DNA of 64,000 nucleotides from Aequorivita capsosiphonis DSM 23843 (GCF_000429125.1 NZ_AUBG01000007.1:186001-250000), one strand, 5' to 3'; shown: positions 23,642-32,651, numbered from the stretch's first letter. A program made the numbers and translations. Notes: generated by a model not told the origin, from the letters alone.

Positions 23642-24021
23642 CTAAATAAAGTGTTTTGGAATGTAAAAGTAGGTACTATGAAATGAAAGTGGAAATTATT
23701 TTTTTGATTGAATTGAATAATACGGGCTTTGGGACTTTATTTTGCGTTACGCGGGTGTATTTTAGCCATCTAAAAAGCTCAACTAAAAACTCATTTCAAA
23801 TACGGGAAAGGATCTATTGCAATGCTGTCCAAGCATTAGAGGATTTTATTCCAAATATCCCACCATCCTTTAGTAGTTGCTTTTATAATGTTTGGTTGAG
23901 AAATCTATAGAATTTTGGACAACAATATAATATAGGAATCTGAGTTAAAGCAGCGTATTGATAGAAAATCGAACGTATATAATAGATTGCGACTAAGGTT
24001 ATTTTCGGGGACAAGATTGAT
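23642..24021. other. Intergenic region without recognisable content
   Basis: 380 bp upstream of the TPR-AraC gene and downstream of the DUF4199 gene. An 84-codon plus-strand frame (23656-23910) has no family resemblance and poor codon use. I see no RNA gene or clear promoter. Confidence 0.5.
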
Positions 24022-24498
24022 TTATTTCTTGCGAACAAAAAATGCAACAATAGCAGCTGTTGGAATTCCAAGGCCCAGTGCTCCAAAAAAAGACTGCAAG
24101 ATGTAATTGTTTATGTTTAATAAGTCATTCGCCAAGGTTTTTGTCATTAGGTCGTTTGTAACCGAATGTTCTGCAACCGTATTGAAGTATTCCGTGGTAA
24201 TATAATTGTGTGAAATGTATTGCGCTATGGGAGAAAGCAGGGCGATAAAAACCGTAAGAATTACCCCCGAAACAAAACCTTGTAACCAGGTCATTTTTCT
24301 ATCGTAAACCCTTCTTCTTTTTTCGCGCATGGCCGATAAATAAAGCAGTAATGCGAAAGGGACAAAGAATAATGTAAACCAATAGCGATCCACGATTTGC
24401 TCCTCGTGCCAACCCATAGTTTTTTCAAGCAACATCCAGCATAGTATCGCAATGGTGAATATTACGGCCCATTTAAGTTCGATATATATTTTTTTCAT
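24022..24498 (-). CDS. DUF4199 family membrane protein
   Basis: 158 residues with four predicted membrane helices: WAVIFTIAILCWMLLEKTMG, YWFTLFFVPFALLLYLSAM, MTWLQGFVSGVILTVFIALL and YILQSFFGALGLGIPTAAIV. The layout and the EKTMGWH and YDRKMTWLQGF segments fit DUF4199, a Bacteroidota membrane family of unknown function. It is monocistronic and separated from the upstream accessory island by a strong terminator at 24563-24588. Confidence 0.8.
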   Translation of the reverse strand: MKKIYIELKWAVIFTIAILCWMLLEKTMGWHEEQIVDRYWFTLFFVPFALLLYLSAMREKRRRVYDRKMTWLQGFVSGVILTVFIALLSPIAQYISHNYITTEYFNTVAEHSVTNDLMTKTLANDLLNINNYILQSFFGALGLGIPTAAIVAFFVRKK

Positions 24499-24562
24499 AG
24501 CAGTTTTTTATTGAACAAAATCTTTGTCCAATTTCGATTAAAGATAGCTTTTTTCATTGAAA

Positions 24563-24588
24563 AATCCCGAAGCAACAGCTTCGGGATT
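24563..24588 (-). terminator. Strong terminator ending the esterase island
   Basis: AATCCCGAAGC and GCTTCGGGATT pair perfectly around a 4-nt loop, with a T-run following on the minus strand. It is downstream of the lipoprotein gene at 24734-25312. Confidence 0.85.
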
Positions 24589-24667
24589 ATAAACTTTTTG
24601 AAAACTATAAAACTCTTAAATTAAATAGTCTTACGTCCTAAGTCATTCCGTCTTACGTCAAAAGTTT

Positions 24668-24713
24668 TATTCATCCACCAATACCCAATCGCCCTTATTA
24701 AGAATAGGAAATT
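24668..24713 (-). pseudogene. Displaced remnant of the secA 3' end
   Basis: The minus strand reads PILNKGDWVLVDE followed by TAA. The intact SecA ends PMLDKGDWVLVDE; 11 of 13 residues match, and about four fifths of the 46 aligned bases are identical. The fragment starts a few bases after the stop of the lipoprotein gene at 24734, so the whole esterase/lipoprotein island lies between the true secA end (29203) and this duplicate. The divergence indicates that the event is old. Confidence 0.85.
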
Positions 24714-24733
24714 GGTAGCCCGGAAAGATTATC

Positions 24734-25312
24734 TTACAGCCAACACGGTTTTTTAGTATTGTCCAATGTGGATTTATTGAGATTGAACTCTCCAGTTATA
24801 GTCTTCTCAATTGAAGGATCTGCCGTACTAACCATTTCTGACGTAAATGTTCCTACCAGTATTCCTGAACCACTATCATACTCCGTTATTTCAATTGTTC
24901 CATTGGCAGAACTGATATAAGAATAGGAGTTTGTAGATTCATCTTCAATAAATAATGAAGTTATTTCAGCACAATATATTGCTACATGATCTGGATTTCC
25001 AGTAGATATTGAATAATTCCCTACAGCACCAATGTTTGTCATAGTAATGTATAAACCTAAATCATCTTCAGTTCTTATTGTAAATAGCCAAGTATTATCA
25101 TTTGATGTACATCGTTGTATATATAAAGTATAGAGCCCAAATCCACCCCCTTGATTATAATAGGGTTCTATGATTTGTCCATCAAAATCCGCCTCAAAAA
25201 AGTTTTTATTCTTTATACAATCTTGATCTCCGTTATTATCATCGTCTTTATTACAACTGGATAATAATAGGGCAAATATTATTAAGGATTTTAAAATCAT
25301 AAATTTTTTCAT
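24734..25312 (-). CDS. Putative lipoprotein, island copy B
   Basis: 192 residues with a lipoprotein signal peptide: KSLIIFALLLSSC with lipobox LSSC, followed by the acidic NKDDDNNGD spacer. The mature part is beta-rich (FFEADFDGQIIEP, NGTIEITEYDSGSGILVGTF, then PSIEKTITGEFNLNKSTLD) and ends CWL. It is a paralogue of the lipoprotein at 25693-26283, sharing the start, the FNCE/FTSE..S.DPSI core and the CWL end. It may be related to Bacteroidota lipoproteins of the DUF6252 kind, but this is uncertain. Secreted via Sec and lipid-anchored; function unknown. Confidence 0.78.
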   Translation of the reverse strand: MKKFMILKSLIIFALLLSSCNKDDDNNGDQDCIKNKNFFEADFDGQIIEPYYNQGGGFGLYTLYIQRCTSNDNTWLFTIRTEDDLGLYITMTNIGAVGNYSISTGNPDHVAIYCAEITSLFIEDESTNSYSYISSANGTIEITEYDSGSGILVGTFTSEMVSTADPSIEKTITGEFNLNKSTLDNTKKPCWL

Positions 25313-25331
25313 TTTTTCATTTTTAAAATTA

Positions 25332-25640
25332 TTATCTTTCTATACTTATGTGTTTTGTTGCTTCGACTCCATTCTGTTCTATAATCTTTAAAATATAAAT
25401 ACCATTAGGGATGTTGCCAACTTCCAAAATTATGGAATTGTTGCTTGTACTACGGCTTGCTGTTTTTTCCTGTCCAAACATATCATACAAAATGGCGGTG
25501 ATTGCAGTATTTTCGCTTTGCGTATTGACAATGGTTACCATATCTTTTGCGGGAACGGGATAGACCACAAAATTCTTTATTGGCTGCGGCCGTCCTTCAT
25601 CTTCCACAATAACGAACCGTACCGTGGTAAAATGCGGGTT
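25332..25640 (-). pseudogene. Orphan T9SS sorting domain, 3' remnant of a second esterase copy
   Basis: The frame reads NPHFTTVRFVIVEDEGRPQP and continues into a complete type A sorting domain (FVVYPVPAKDMVTIVNTQS, YDMFGQEK, GIYILKII). It matches the last about 100 residues of the esterase at 26280-28967 closely. A TGA stop and unrelated sequence lie just upstream, so no catalytic part and no signal peptide remain. An internal ATG at 25605-25607 could give a 91-residue product, but without a signal peptide it could not be exported. I read it as the stump left when [esterase + lipoprotein] was tandemly duplicated and one esterase was deleted. Confidence 0.82.
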
Positions 25641-25692
25641 TATAGAGACCGATCAGTTACAAAATATTTTATATAAAACAATGCTTTTCATA

Positions 25693-26283
25693 TTACAGCC
25701 AACAAGGCTTTTCATCAATATTAAGTGTAGAGAGATTGATATTAAAGTCACCGCTAATCGGGGATATTATACTTGGGTCAAAGGAGTTGTATAATTCACA
25801 ATTAAAGGTTCCAATTAAAATACCATCCTCAGAATTATAATCAGTAATTCTTATATCTCCCGATCCTTCCTTGCTGAAATAATAAATAGTTGAATTATCT
25901 ACAATTTTTTCAACATAAATATATGTTTTGGAAAACGTGAAGGGGGGAGGGGGGAGTTCGCTTGAAGTTGCCGCTTCTATAAGATAATTGCCCGTGCCAT
26001 TAACATTTACCAACGAAAAATTTAAGGATATCCTATTGTTGGATGTTAAAGAGATTTCCCAGTCATTTTCATCCTCATTATTTCTATTTACAGATAATGT
26101 ATATGCACTTACTCCTCCACCTGTAATCCATCTTGGTTCAATTATCTCACCTTGAAACTCCGCCTCAAAAAAATTCTCTTCCTTTACGCAGTCTTGTCCA
26201 TTTTTATTGTCATCGTCCTTATTGCAACTCGTTGCAATAATAGCGCATATAATAAGCGATTTTAAAATCATATAACGTTTCAT
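25693..26283 (-). CDS. Putative lipoprotein, island copy A
   Basis: 196 residues with a lipobox signal (KSLIICAIIATSC), an NKDDDNKNGQD spacer and a mature domain with FFEAEFQGEIIEP, GDIRITDYNSEDGILIGTF and the CWL end shared with copy B. The start overlaps the esterase stop by 4 bp, so it is translated together with the esterase and may be its surface partner or an immunity-like protein; this is speculation. A run of two G6 tracts at 25942-25954 (encoding the ELPPPPF segment) is absent from copy B and could be a secondary slippage site. Confidence 0.8.
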   Translation of the reverse strand: MKRYMILKSLIICAIIATSCNKDDDNKNGQDCVKEENFFEAEFQGEIIEPRWITGGGVSAYTLSVNRNNEDENDWEISLTSNNRISLNFSLVNVNGTGNYLIEAATSSELPPPPFTFSKTYIYVEKIVDNSTIYYFSKEGSGDIRITDYNSEDGILIGTFNCELYNSFDPSIISPISGDFNINLSTLNIDEKPCWL

Positions 26284-28967
26284 TTCTCTATGTTTAAATG
26301 TTTTATTACCTCAATTCCGTTGTTTCCAATAATCTTTAAAATGTAAATGCCTTCGGGAACATATCCAACGTCAAGGGTCAGGGAATTGTTGTCTACAGCT
26401 CGGTGCGATGTTTTTTCCTGTCCAAACATATCATACAAAATGGCAGTGATTGCGGTATTTTCGCTTTGTGTATTGACAATGGTTATCATATTTTTTGCGG
26501 GAACGGGATAGACCACAAAACTCTCTATTGGCTGCGGCCGTCCTCCATCTTCCACAATAACGAACCGTACCGGGGTAAATTGCGGGTTGCCGCATTCATC
26601 GGTAATCGTGAACCGAAAATCAATGACGGAGTTAAAATTTTTGTTCATATAATAGAAGGTCAAGGTGCTACCACCTGAGGACCAACTGTCCAGCGAATTA
26701 TCGTTGTCAGCCCAAACCGTCCAAGTTGGGTTGGATGCGCCCGTGGGCATATTGGGCCTTACGGTTACCTTTTGAGCCGCAGGTAAATTGAGCGGGTCTG
26801 GATCGCCCAGCAGGGTATTGTTGCCGCCACCGGTCAATAAGGTATATGTTATACCAATTGGAGGATCTACCTTATACGTTCCGCCAGAAGGATAGGTGCC
26901 CGTACCTCCCGGATATGGGTCTTGGGGATTTCCTTCAATTTCTTCAAAAAGGTAATATGAAGAAGTGGAAGACAAAAAAGTATGGGGCTCATTGGTTGAG
27001 GGTGCTGAGTGATAACTGTTAAATGGGGTATTGTTAGTGCATACTAAATTTCGGTTTATATCTTCATAAAGGTGCGGATCCCCTTGATAGTCCAAGGCGC
27101 TTTTTGTTGGTATAAAGCTGAACTTGTCACTGGAAAGTTCCAGATCCATTCCGGCCACAAACCAGTCAAAACCCAGTTCGGTAAGCTCTAAAATATCTTT
27201 GTCAAGCGTTTCCAATGTGGCGATACCGCCGGGAGCGTTTTCCAAGCTGCCCATGCTGGGGTTGGTATAGGAATAGCGCTGGCGGTGCCATACGGTTACG
27301 CCCAGCAACTTGAGCCTCCAGTTGAACACCCTTGCATTGCCGGAATTATTGGTAAACTTTAAGCGAATGTTTCCATCTATCAAGACCCAAAGCAAATGAG
27401 CCTTGCCCTCAAAGTATTTTTGATTTATATCGCTGGTCCCGTTGCCATAGAAGCTACCATTTACCACCGCAATATTCCTAGAATTTTGTGGGTAGCCCAT
27501 AGTGCTCAAGTTTCCATAAAAAGTATTGTGAAATGTGGAAGAATTATAATGGTTTGATAGTAATTGTTTTACTGCTGGATTTTCCAAGTTTTCACCAATT
27601 TCTGAAAACTCTTCATAATCTTCGCCCCAGTTAGGTACAACATCATCCACAAAATCAATCATTTCCTGAGCCCCTCTTGGTACGGTTGCACCTTGGTGGG
27701 GCGCATCTACAGATGCGTATAAATCTACATCGTGTGTTAGGCTGTTAAGCTCCATATATCGTAAGGCATAACGCGCAATAACACCGCCCATGCTAAAACC
27801 GATAACCTTAGTAGGCTCTGCATTAGTACTTTTGTTCTGGTTTATGAATGTAATCAATTTTACTAAAACCATGGCGTTCCTTTCTATATAATCGGTTCCT
27901 CCAGCAACGGTTTTTCCGTTGATGGGACGAGGTTCAAAATTTAAGGTAATTACATCATAATCATTGTTGACGAGATCGGTAGATAGTCCATTTCTATTTA
28001 ATTGAGCTGTTCCAAAAATATCATCATTATCAAAAGTATCAGCAGGATCATACCCTTCCACAACGATTATGGGTTTATCTACACAAGTTGTGTTTGAATG
28101 GTTAGCATATCTACCAATGCCCACATAAGCCTGGCCCTCATCATACCCCTGAAAGGTATAGGGTGCAGATGAAAACACTTGGGTAACTGGTATCGCACAA
28201 TTACTGGGCAATGTGGACATAGTCTCGCTTATCAAGACTTCATCATTGGGACTTACAATCTCTAAAACTGAGGTGACGGTTTTTGTGGCATTATTGCTAA
28301 AGGTTGCTTTTATACTTATATCTTTGTTGCCGTAAGCTGCATACTGTATATAATAGGTTTGGTTTTTTACTACAGTTCTGTACCCGACCCCGTCATTAAA
28401 ATCAATTTGTAAACTGCTAATGCTATACTGTGCAGTTTCTTTCCAGAATACACTGGGCAGTTTAAAGTATATACTTTTTAAAGTAGTTTTTTTCTTGAGA
28501 CTTGATGCCACAAAAATATTCTTGTATTCATTGTAAGGAGATAAAGAGGAATTGGGGTTATCATAAAAAAGACTATCATTTCCTTGGACAATTAAAGCTC
28601 CTATGTCCAAGGCATCATCTTTAAATTTATTTATATCGGCATTAATAAAACCGATATTAATTATATTACTTGCAGTTTGATTGTTTGTAATTAAAGTTTC
28701 AGGATTTGTGAATCTGTTCAAATAATCCATCCTATAAAGATCTTCCATCGCCAAAAAATAATGTCCGGCATTACTGTTTGGCACACTAGGCACTAAAGGT
28801 GCAAAACCGGAAGGAGTTCCATAACCTAAAATATTTGAAAGAGGGAGCGTTCTGTCATAAAGGATTCGTGTAGGGACATCGTTTGGATTCAGATGTTGAA
28901 TTTTGGTCTGGATCTCGGTACGTACATTATCCATAAAAGTTTGTGCTGTGGCAGCATAGGCAATCAT
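26280..28967 (-). CDS. Secreted alpha/beta-hydrolase (lipase/esterase-like) with T9SS type A sorting domain; 5' end interrupted by a C11 tract
   Basis: The open frame has 895 codons. Residues 297-480 resemble a lipase-type alpha/beta hydrolase: PIIVVEGYDPADTF, a nucleophile elbow GFSMGG at 390-395 (Ser392), then YASVDAPHQGATVP. Residues about 820-895 form a type A T9SS sorting domain (FVVYPVPAKNMITIV, YDMFGQEK, GIYILKIIG). The natural start is an ATG at 29018-29020, but the 11-C tract (28994-29004 on the plus strand) puts it out of frame. With 12 or 9 C's the N-terminus would be MKQSITPPPPRRIVLFLFF followed by MIAYAATAQ, a full signal peptide. In the present state only a truncated one could be made from 28967. 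A TAAATTTG promoter box lies at 29098. Confidence 0.86.
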   Translation of the reverse strand: MIAYAATAQTFMDNVRTEIQTKIQHLNPNDVPTRILYDRTLPLSNILGYGTPSGFAPLVPSVPNSNAGHYFLAMEDLYRMDYLNRFTNPETLITNNQTASNIINIGFINADINKFKDDALDIGALIVQGNDSLFYDNPNSSLSPYNEYKNIFVASSLKKKTTLKSIYFKLPSVFWKETAQYSISSLQIDFNDGVGYRTVVKNQTYYIQYAAYGNKDISIKATFSNNATKTVTSVLEIVSPNDEVLISETMSTLPSNCAIPVTQVFSSAPYTFQGYDEGQAYVGIGRYANHSNTTCVDKPIIVVEGYDPADTFDNDDIFGTAQLNRNGLSTDLVNNDYDVITLNFEPRPINGKTVAGGTDYIERNAMVLVKLITFINQNKSTNAEPTKVIGFSMGGVIARYALRYMELNSLTHDVDLYASVDAPHQGATVPRGAQEMIDFVDDVVPNWGEDYEEFSEIGENLENPAVKQLLSNHYNSSTFHNTFYGNLSTMGYPQNSRNIAVVNGSFYGNGTSDINQKYFEGKAHLLWVLIDGNIRLKFTNNSGNARVFNWRLKLLGVTVWHRQRYSYTNPSMGSLENAPGGIATLETLDKDILELTELGFDWFVAGMDLELSSDKFSFIPTKSALDYQGDPHLYEDINRNLVCTNNTPFNSYHSAPSTNEPHTFLSSTSSYYLFEEIEGNPQDPYPGGTGTYPSGGTYKVDPPIGITYTLLTGGGNNTLLGDPDPLNLPAAQKVTVRPNMPTGASNPTWTVWADNDNSLDSWSSGGSTLTFYYMNKNFNSVIDFRFTITDECGNPQFTPVRFVIVEDGGRPQPIESFVVYPVPAKNMITIVNTQSENTAITAILYDMFGQEKTSHRAVDNNSLTLDVGYVPEGIYILKIIGNNGIEVIKHLNIEK

Positions 28968-28993
28968 AAAAAATAGAAATAAAACTATTCTTC

Positions 28994-29004
28994 GGGGGGG
29001 GGGG
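28994..29004 (-). repeat. C11 homopolymer, candidate phase-variation tract
   Basis: Eleven consecutive G on the plus strand (C on the coding strand), six codons after the ATG at 29020. Length changes of +1 or -2 restore the frame to the hydrolase. It is the longest G/C homopolymer I saw in an AT-rich window. Confidence 0.85.
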
Positions 29005-29097
29005 TAATACTTTGTTTCATAACGTTAAAAGTTTAAAATGGGACTTCTAATTGGGGAGTTATGGTTTTGCTAAAATGAAAAAAAATAACGGGAAAAG

Positions 29098-29105
29098 CAA
29101 ATTTA
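29098..29105 (-). promoter_or_regulatory. Promoter -7 box TAAATTTG for the esterase gene
   Basis: TAnnTTTG match on the minus strand, about 78 bp before the ATG at 29020, leaving room for a leader that includes no other ATG in the hydrolase frame. No -33 TTG was recognised. Confidence 0.45.
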
Positions 29106-29122
29106 ATACTTTATTTATTAAT

Positions 29123-29155
29123 AAGAAAATCCCCCACAACCGTGAAGGATTTCTT
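29123..29155. terminator. Hairpin between secA and the esterase promoter
   Basis: AAGAAAATCC and GGATTTCTT can pair with one bulge; the T-run is on the plus-strand side and a weaker one on the minus side. Probably ends the secA transcript. Confidence 0.45.
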
Positions 29156-29202
29156 TTTTAACAATATTTTTAAAGCTTGTATTTGGTTCTTGACTCTTAA
29201 AT

Positions 29203-32200
29203 TTATTCATCAACCAAAACCCAATCCCCCTTATCAAGCATCGGGATTGCTTGTTTAAACTTCATCGTTTTGTTTTCCCCGCTCATAACGTGCTTGATAG
29301 TAACCTTGTCATTACGGTTAATTTTTGGACGTTCACGAACAATGGTTTCTGTTACTTGCTGCTGTTGCGATTGCGTATTTCCAGCAGCACGAGATTCTGC
29401 GGCTCGCTCATCCATATTTGGAATCTCTTCTTTCTGCTCGTTTAAATTATCCTTTCTTTTAACCTCACGAGCTTCTTGAATTTGCTGTTGGTTTTCCTGT
29501 GGCAATTCGCCTTTGAAAAGGAAGGAAACAACATCTTTATTTACCTTTTCAATCATTTCTTTAAAAAGTTCAAAGGCTTCAAATTTATAGATTAGCAATG
29601 GGTCTTTCTGTTCGTGTACGGCAAGTTGAACAGATTGTTTCAACTCGTCCATTTTACGCAAATGCGTTTTCCAAGCATCATCTATAATAGCTAGCGTGAT
29701 GTTTTTCTCAAAATCGTGAACTAATTGCTTTCCTTCAGTTTCATAAGCTTTTTCAAGATCGGTAGCAACGTTTAAGGTTTTCACACCATCGGTAAATGGC
29801 ACTAAAATTCGCTTGTATTTATCTTTTTGTGTTTCGTAAACATTTTTGATAACTGGGAAAGCCATTTCGGCATTGCGTTCCATTTTGTTTTGATAATGAA
29901 TATAAGCAGCTTTATAAACTTTTCCCGCAATTTCACGAGCGTCCATTTTCTCAAATTCTTTTTGAGTAATTGGAGAGCTCATAGAAAAGAAACGAATCAA
30001 TTCAAATTCAAAATTCTTATAATCCTGAGCCATTTTATTGCTGTCTGCAATTACTTCAGAAGTATCAAAAATCATATTCGCAATATCTACACGAAGTCGA
30101 TTTCCGAACAATGCGTTGTAACGACGTTTGTAAACTACTTCACGTTGCGCATTCATTACATCATCATATTCCAGTAAACGCTTACGAATTCCGAAGTTGT
30201 TTTCTTCTACTTTTTTCTGTGCGCGCTCAATAGATTTTGAAATCATACTATGTTGTATCACTTCGCCTTCCTTTAAGCCCATTTTATCCATCATTTTCGC
30301 AATTCGCTCGCTTCCGAAGAGACGCATCAAGTTGTCTTCCAAAGAAACGTAGAACTGTGAGCTTCCTGGATCTCCTTGACGTCCGCTACGACCACGCAAC
30401 TGCCTGTCAACACGTCGCGAATCGTGACGTTCCGTACCTACAATTGCAAGTCCGCCGGCATCTTTTACTTCTTTGCTCAATTTAATATCCGTACCACGAC
30501 CCGCCATGTTTGTGGCTATGGTTACGATTCCGCTTTTCCCTGCTTCGGCAACAATATCTGCCTCGCGTTTGTGGAGTTTTGCGTTCAAAACGTTGTGCGG
30601 AATATTTTTAATACTCAACATTCTACTCAATAATTCTGAAATCTCTACGGAAGTTGTACCAATCAGTACCGGTCTTCCAGCTCTGGAAAGAGCAACAACT
30701 TCTTCGCCAACGGCGTTGTATTTTTCACGTTTTGTTTTGTAAATTTTATCTTCACGATCAAAACGTGCGATTGGACGGTTGGTTGGAATTTCAACCACAT
30801 CCAGTTTGTAGATTTCCCAAAGTTCACCAGCTTCTGTTACGGCCGTACCTGTCATTCCAGATAATTTACGGTACATACGGAAGTAATTCTGAAGTGTAAC
30901 TGTAGCAAAAGTTTGGGTCATTGCTTCAATTTTCACATCTTCTTTGGCTTCAATTGCTTGGTGAAGTCCATCGCTATAACGACGACCGTCCATAATACGT
31001 CCGGTCTGTTCGTCAACAATCATTACTTTGTTTTCCATCACCACATACTGATCATCTTTTTCAAAAAGCGTATAAGCTTTCAAAAGTTGGCTCATCGTGT
31101 GGATACGTTCACTTTTCAAAGAGAATTCGCGGAAAAGTTCTTCTTTTTCAGCAACTTCTTCTTCTGTTGGAAGTCCCTTTTCTTCAATTTTTGCTATTTC
31201 CGTTCCAATTTCTGGCATTACGAAGAAATCGGGTTCTCCGTCTCCAGACAGATATTCTATACCTTTATCGGAAAGTTCGATTTGATTGTTTTTTTCATCA
31301 ATCACAAAATAAAGTTCGGCATCAACCTTGGGCATTTCGCGGTTGTTATCGCTCATATAATGGTTTTCCGTTTTCTGAAGAATTTGTTTTATGCCTTCTT
31401 CTGAAAGATATTTTATCAGGGCTTTGTTTTTAGGTAAACCACGGAAAACACGTAGTAGTTGGAAACCTCCTTCTTTGTGATCGCCTTCTTTTATAAGCTT
31501 TTTGGCTTCGGCTAAAACACCGGTTAAGTATTTTTTCTGAACTTCAACTATATTATTGATCTTCGGTTTAAGATCATTGAATTCGTGACGGTCGCCTTCA
31601 GGAACAGGACCTGAAATAATAAGTGGCGTACGCGCATCATCAATCAAAACAGAATCCACCTCATCCACAATGGCGTAATGATGTGGGCGCTGCACAAGAT
31701 CGTCTGGCGAATGCGCCATATTATCACGCAAGTAGTCGAAACCAAACTCGTTGTTGGTTCCGTAGGTAATGTCAGAAAGATATGCTTTTCTTCGTGCAGC
31801 GGAGTTTGGACGGTGGTTATCGATACAATCAACGGTCATTCCGTGGAATTCGAATAAGGGCGCCATCCACGCGCTATCACGTTTTGCAAGGTAGTCGTTT
31901 ACGGTTACAAGGTGTACTCCGTTTCCAGCAAGGGCATTTAAGTACATTGGTAGTGTTGCAACCAAGGTTTTACCTTCCCCCGTTTGCATTTCGGCAACTT
32001 TTCCTTCGTGAAGTACCACACCTCCAATTAACTGAACATCATAATGAACCATATCCCAAGTGATGGCTTTTCCTGCGGCATCCCAAGAGTTTTGCCAAAT
32101 GGCTTTGTCGTCTTCAAGCGTTACATACCCCTTGTCTGTAGAAATTTCACGGTCAAAGGGATTTGCAGTTACGGTTAAGGTTTCATTGTCTTTAAAACGC

Positions 32201-32562
32201 TTTGCTGTTTCTTTCATTACGGCAAAGGCTTCGGGAAGTATTTTTTTCAGAGTCGCTTTTTCAATTTCGTAGCGATCGTCCTTTAATTTGTCAATCTGGT
32301 TGTAGATGTCTTCCTTTTTGTTGATATCTTGTTCTTCATCAGATTGCTTTTCGAGGGCGTCTATTTGATCTTGAAGCTCCTTTTGATCTTCTTTTATTAT
32401 ATCTCGGAAGTAAGTTGATTTTGCGCGAAGTTCATCGTGGGATAGTGTTTCTAGCGCGGCTTCATGTTTTTTTACTTCATCTACCAACGGCTGCATTTGG
32501 CCTAGATCTTTTTTTGATTTATCGCCTACAAAAACCTTAAGTACGTTATCTAATATTCCCAT
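29203..32562 (-). CDS. secA: Preprotein translocase ATPase SecA
   Basis: 1119 residues, the long form usual in Bacteroidota. The Walker A region AEMQTGEGKTLVATLPMYLN is followed by VHLVTVNDYLAKRDSAWM, the DEAD-like VDEVDSVLIDDARTPLIISG, and the motif V-VI region TIATNMAGRGTDIKLS and RQLRGRSGRQGDPGSS. The C-terminal tail (MDERAAESRAAGNTQSQQQQ) lacks the zinc-binding cysteines of the proteobacterial protein and ends DKGDWVLVDE. SecA drives Sec export, the first step for all signal-peptide proteins here, including T9SS cargo. The last 13 codons are duplicated at 24668-24713. Confidence 0.98.
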   Translation of the reverse strand: MGILDNVLKVFVGDKSKKDLGQMQPLVDEVKKHEAALETLSHDELRAKSTYFRDIIKEDQKELQDQIDALEKQSDEEQDINKKEDIYNQIDKLKDDRYEIEKATLKKILPEAFAVMKETAKRFKDNETLTVTANPFDREISTDKGYVTLEDDKAIWQNSWDAAGKAITWDMVHYDVQLIGGVVLHEGKVAEMQTGEGKTLVATLPMYLNALAGNGVHLVTVNDYLAKRDSAWMAPLFEFHGMTVDCIDNHRPNSAARRKAYLSDITYGTNNEFGFDYLRDNMAHSPDDLVQRPHHYAIVDEVDSVLIDDARTPLIISGPVPEGDRHEFNDLKPKINNIVEVQKKYLTGVLAEAKKLIKEGDHKEGGFQLLRVFRGLPKNKALIKYLSEEGIKQILQKTENHYMSDNNREMPKVDAELYFVIDEKNNQIELSDKGIEYLSGDGEPDFFVMPEIGTEIAKIEEKGLPTEEEVAEKEELFREFSLKSERIHTMSQLLKAYTLFEKDDQYVVMENKVMIVDEQTGRIMDGRRYSDGLHQAIEAKEDVKIEAMTQTFATVTLQNYFRMYRKLSGMTGTAVTEAGELWEIYKLDVVEIPTNRPIARFDREDKIYKTKREKYNAVGEEVVALSRAGRPVLIGTTSVEISELLSRMLSIKNIPHNVLNAKLHKREADIVAEAGKSGIVTIATNMAGRGTDIKLSKEVKDAGGLAIVGTERHDSRRVDRQLRGRSGRQGDPGSSQFYVSLEDNLMRLFGSERIAKMMDKMGLKEGEVIQHSMISKSIERAQKKVEENNFGIRKRLLEYDDVMNAQREVVYKRRYNALFGNRLRVDIANMIFDTSEVIADSNKMAQDYKNFEFELIRFFSMSSPITQKEFEKMDAREIAGKVYKAAYIHYQNKMERNAEMAFPVIKNVYETQKDKYKRILVPFTDGVKTLNVATDLEKAYETEGKQLVHDFEKNITLAIIDDAWKTHLRKMDELKQSVQLAVHEQKDPLLIYKFEAFELFKEMIEKVNKDVVSFLFKGELPQENQQQIQEAREVKRKDNLNEQKEEIPNMDERAAESRAAGNTQSQQQQVTETIVRERPKINRNDKVTIKHVMSGENKTMKFKQAIPMLDKGDWVLVDE

Positions 32563-32651
32563 AATTATTTATTTTGTTGAAGCGCTTTTAAACGCTTTGC
32601 TTATTTTGAAGTGTTGCTAGGCAGCACAGTTTTTCAGTTTTGATTTGTTTG

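Noticed and set aside
23656-23910. 84-codon plus-strand frame upstream of the TPR-AraC gene
   Set aside because: Atypical amino-acid composition, no promoter and no recognisable domain.
25332-25607. Stand-alone 91-aa secreted protein
   Set aside because: It is only a T9SS sorting domain without signal peptide, truncated relative to the esterase copy, so it was called a remnant.
29827-31433. Several plus-strand frames of 60-163 codons opposite secA
   Set aside because: All are antisense shadows of the highly conserved secA; Phe/Ser-rich shadow composition.
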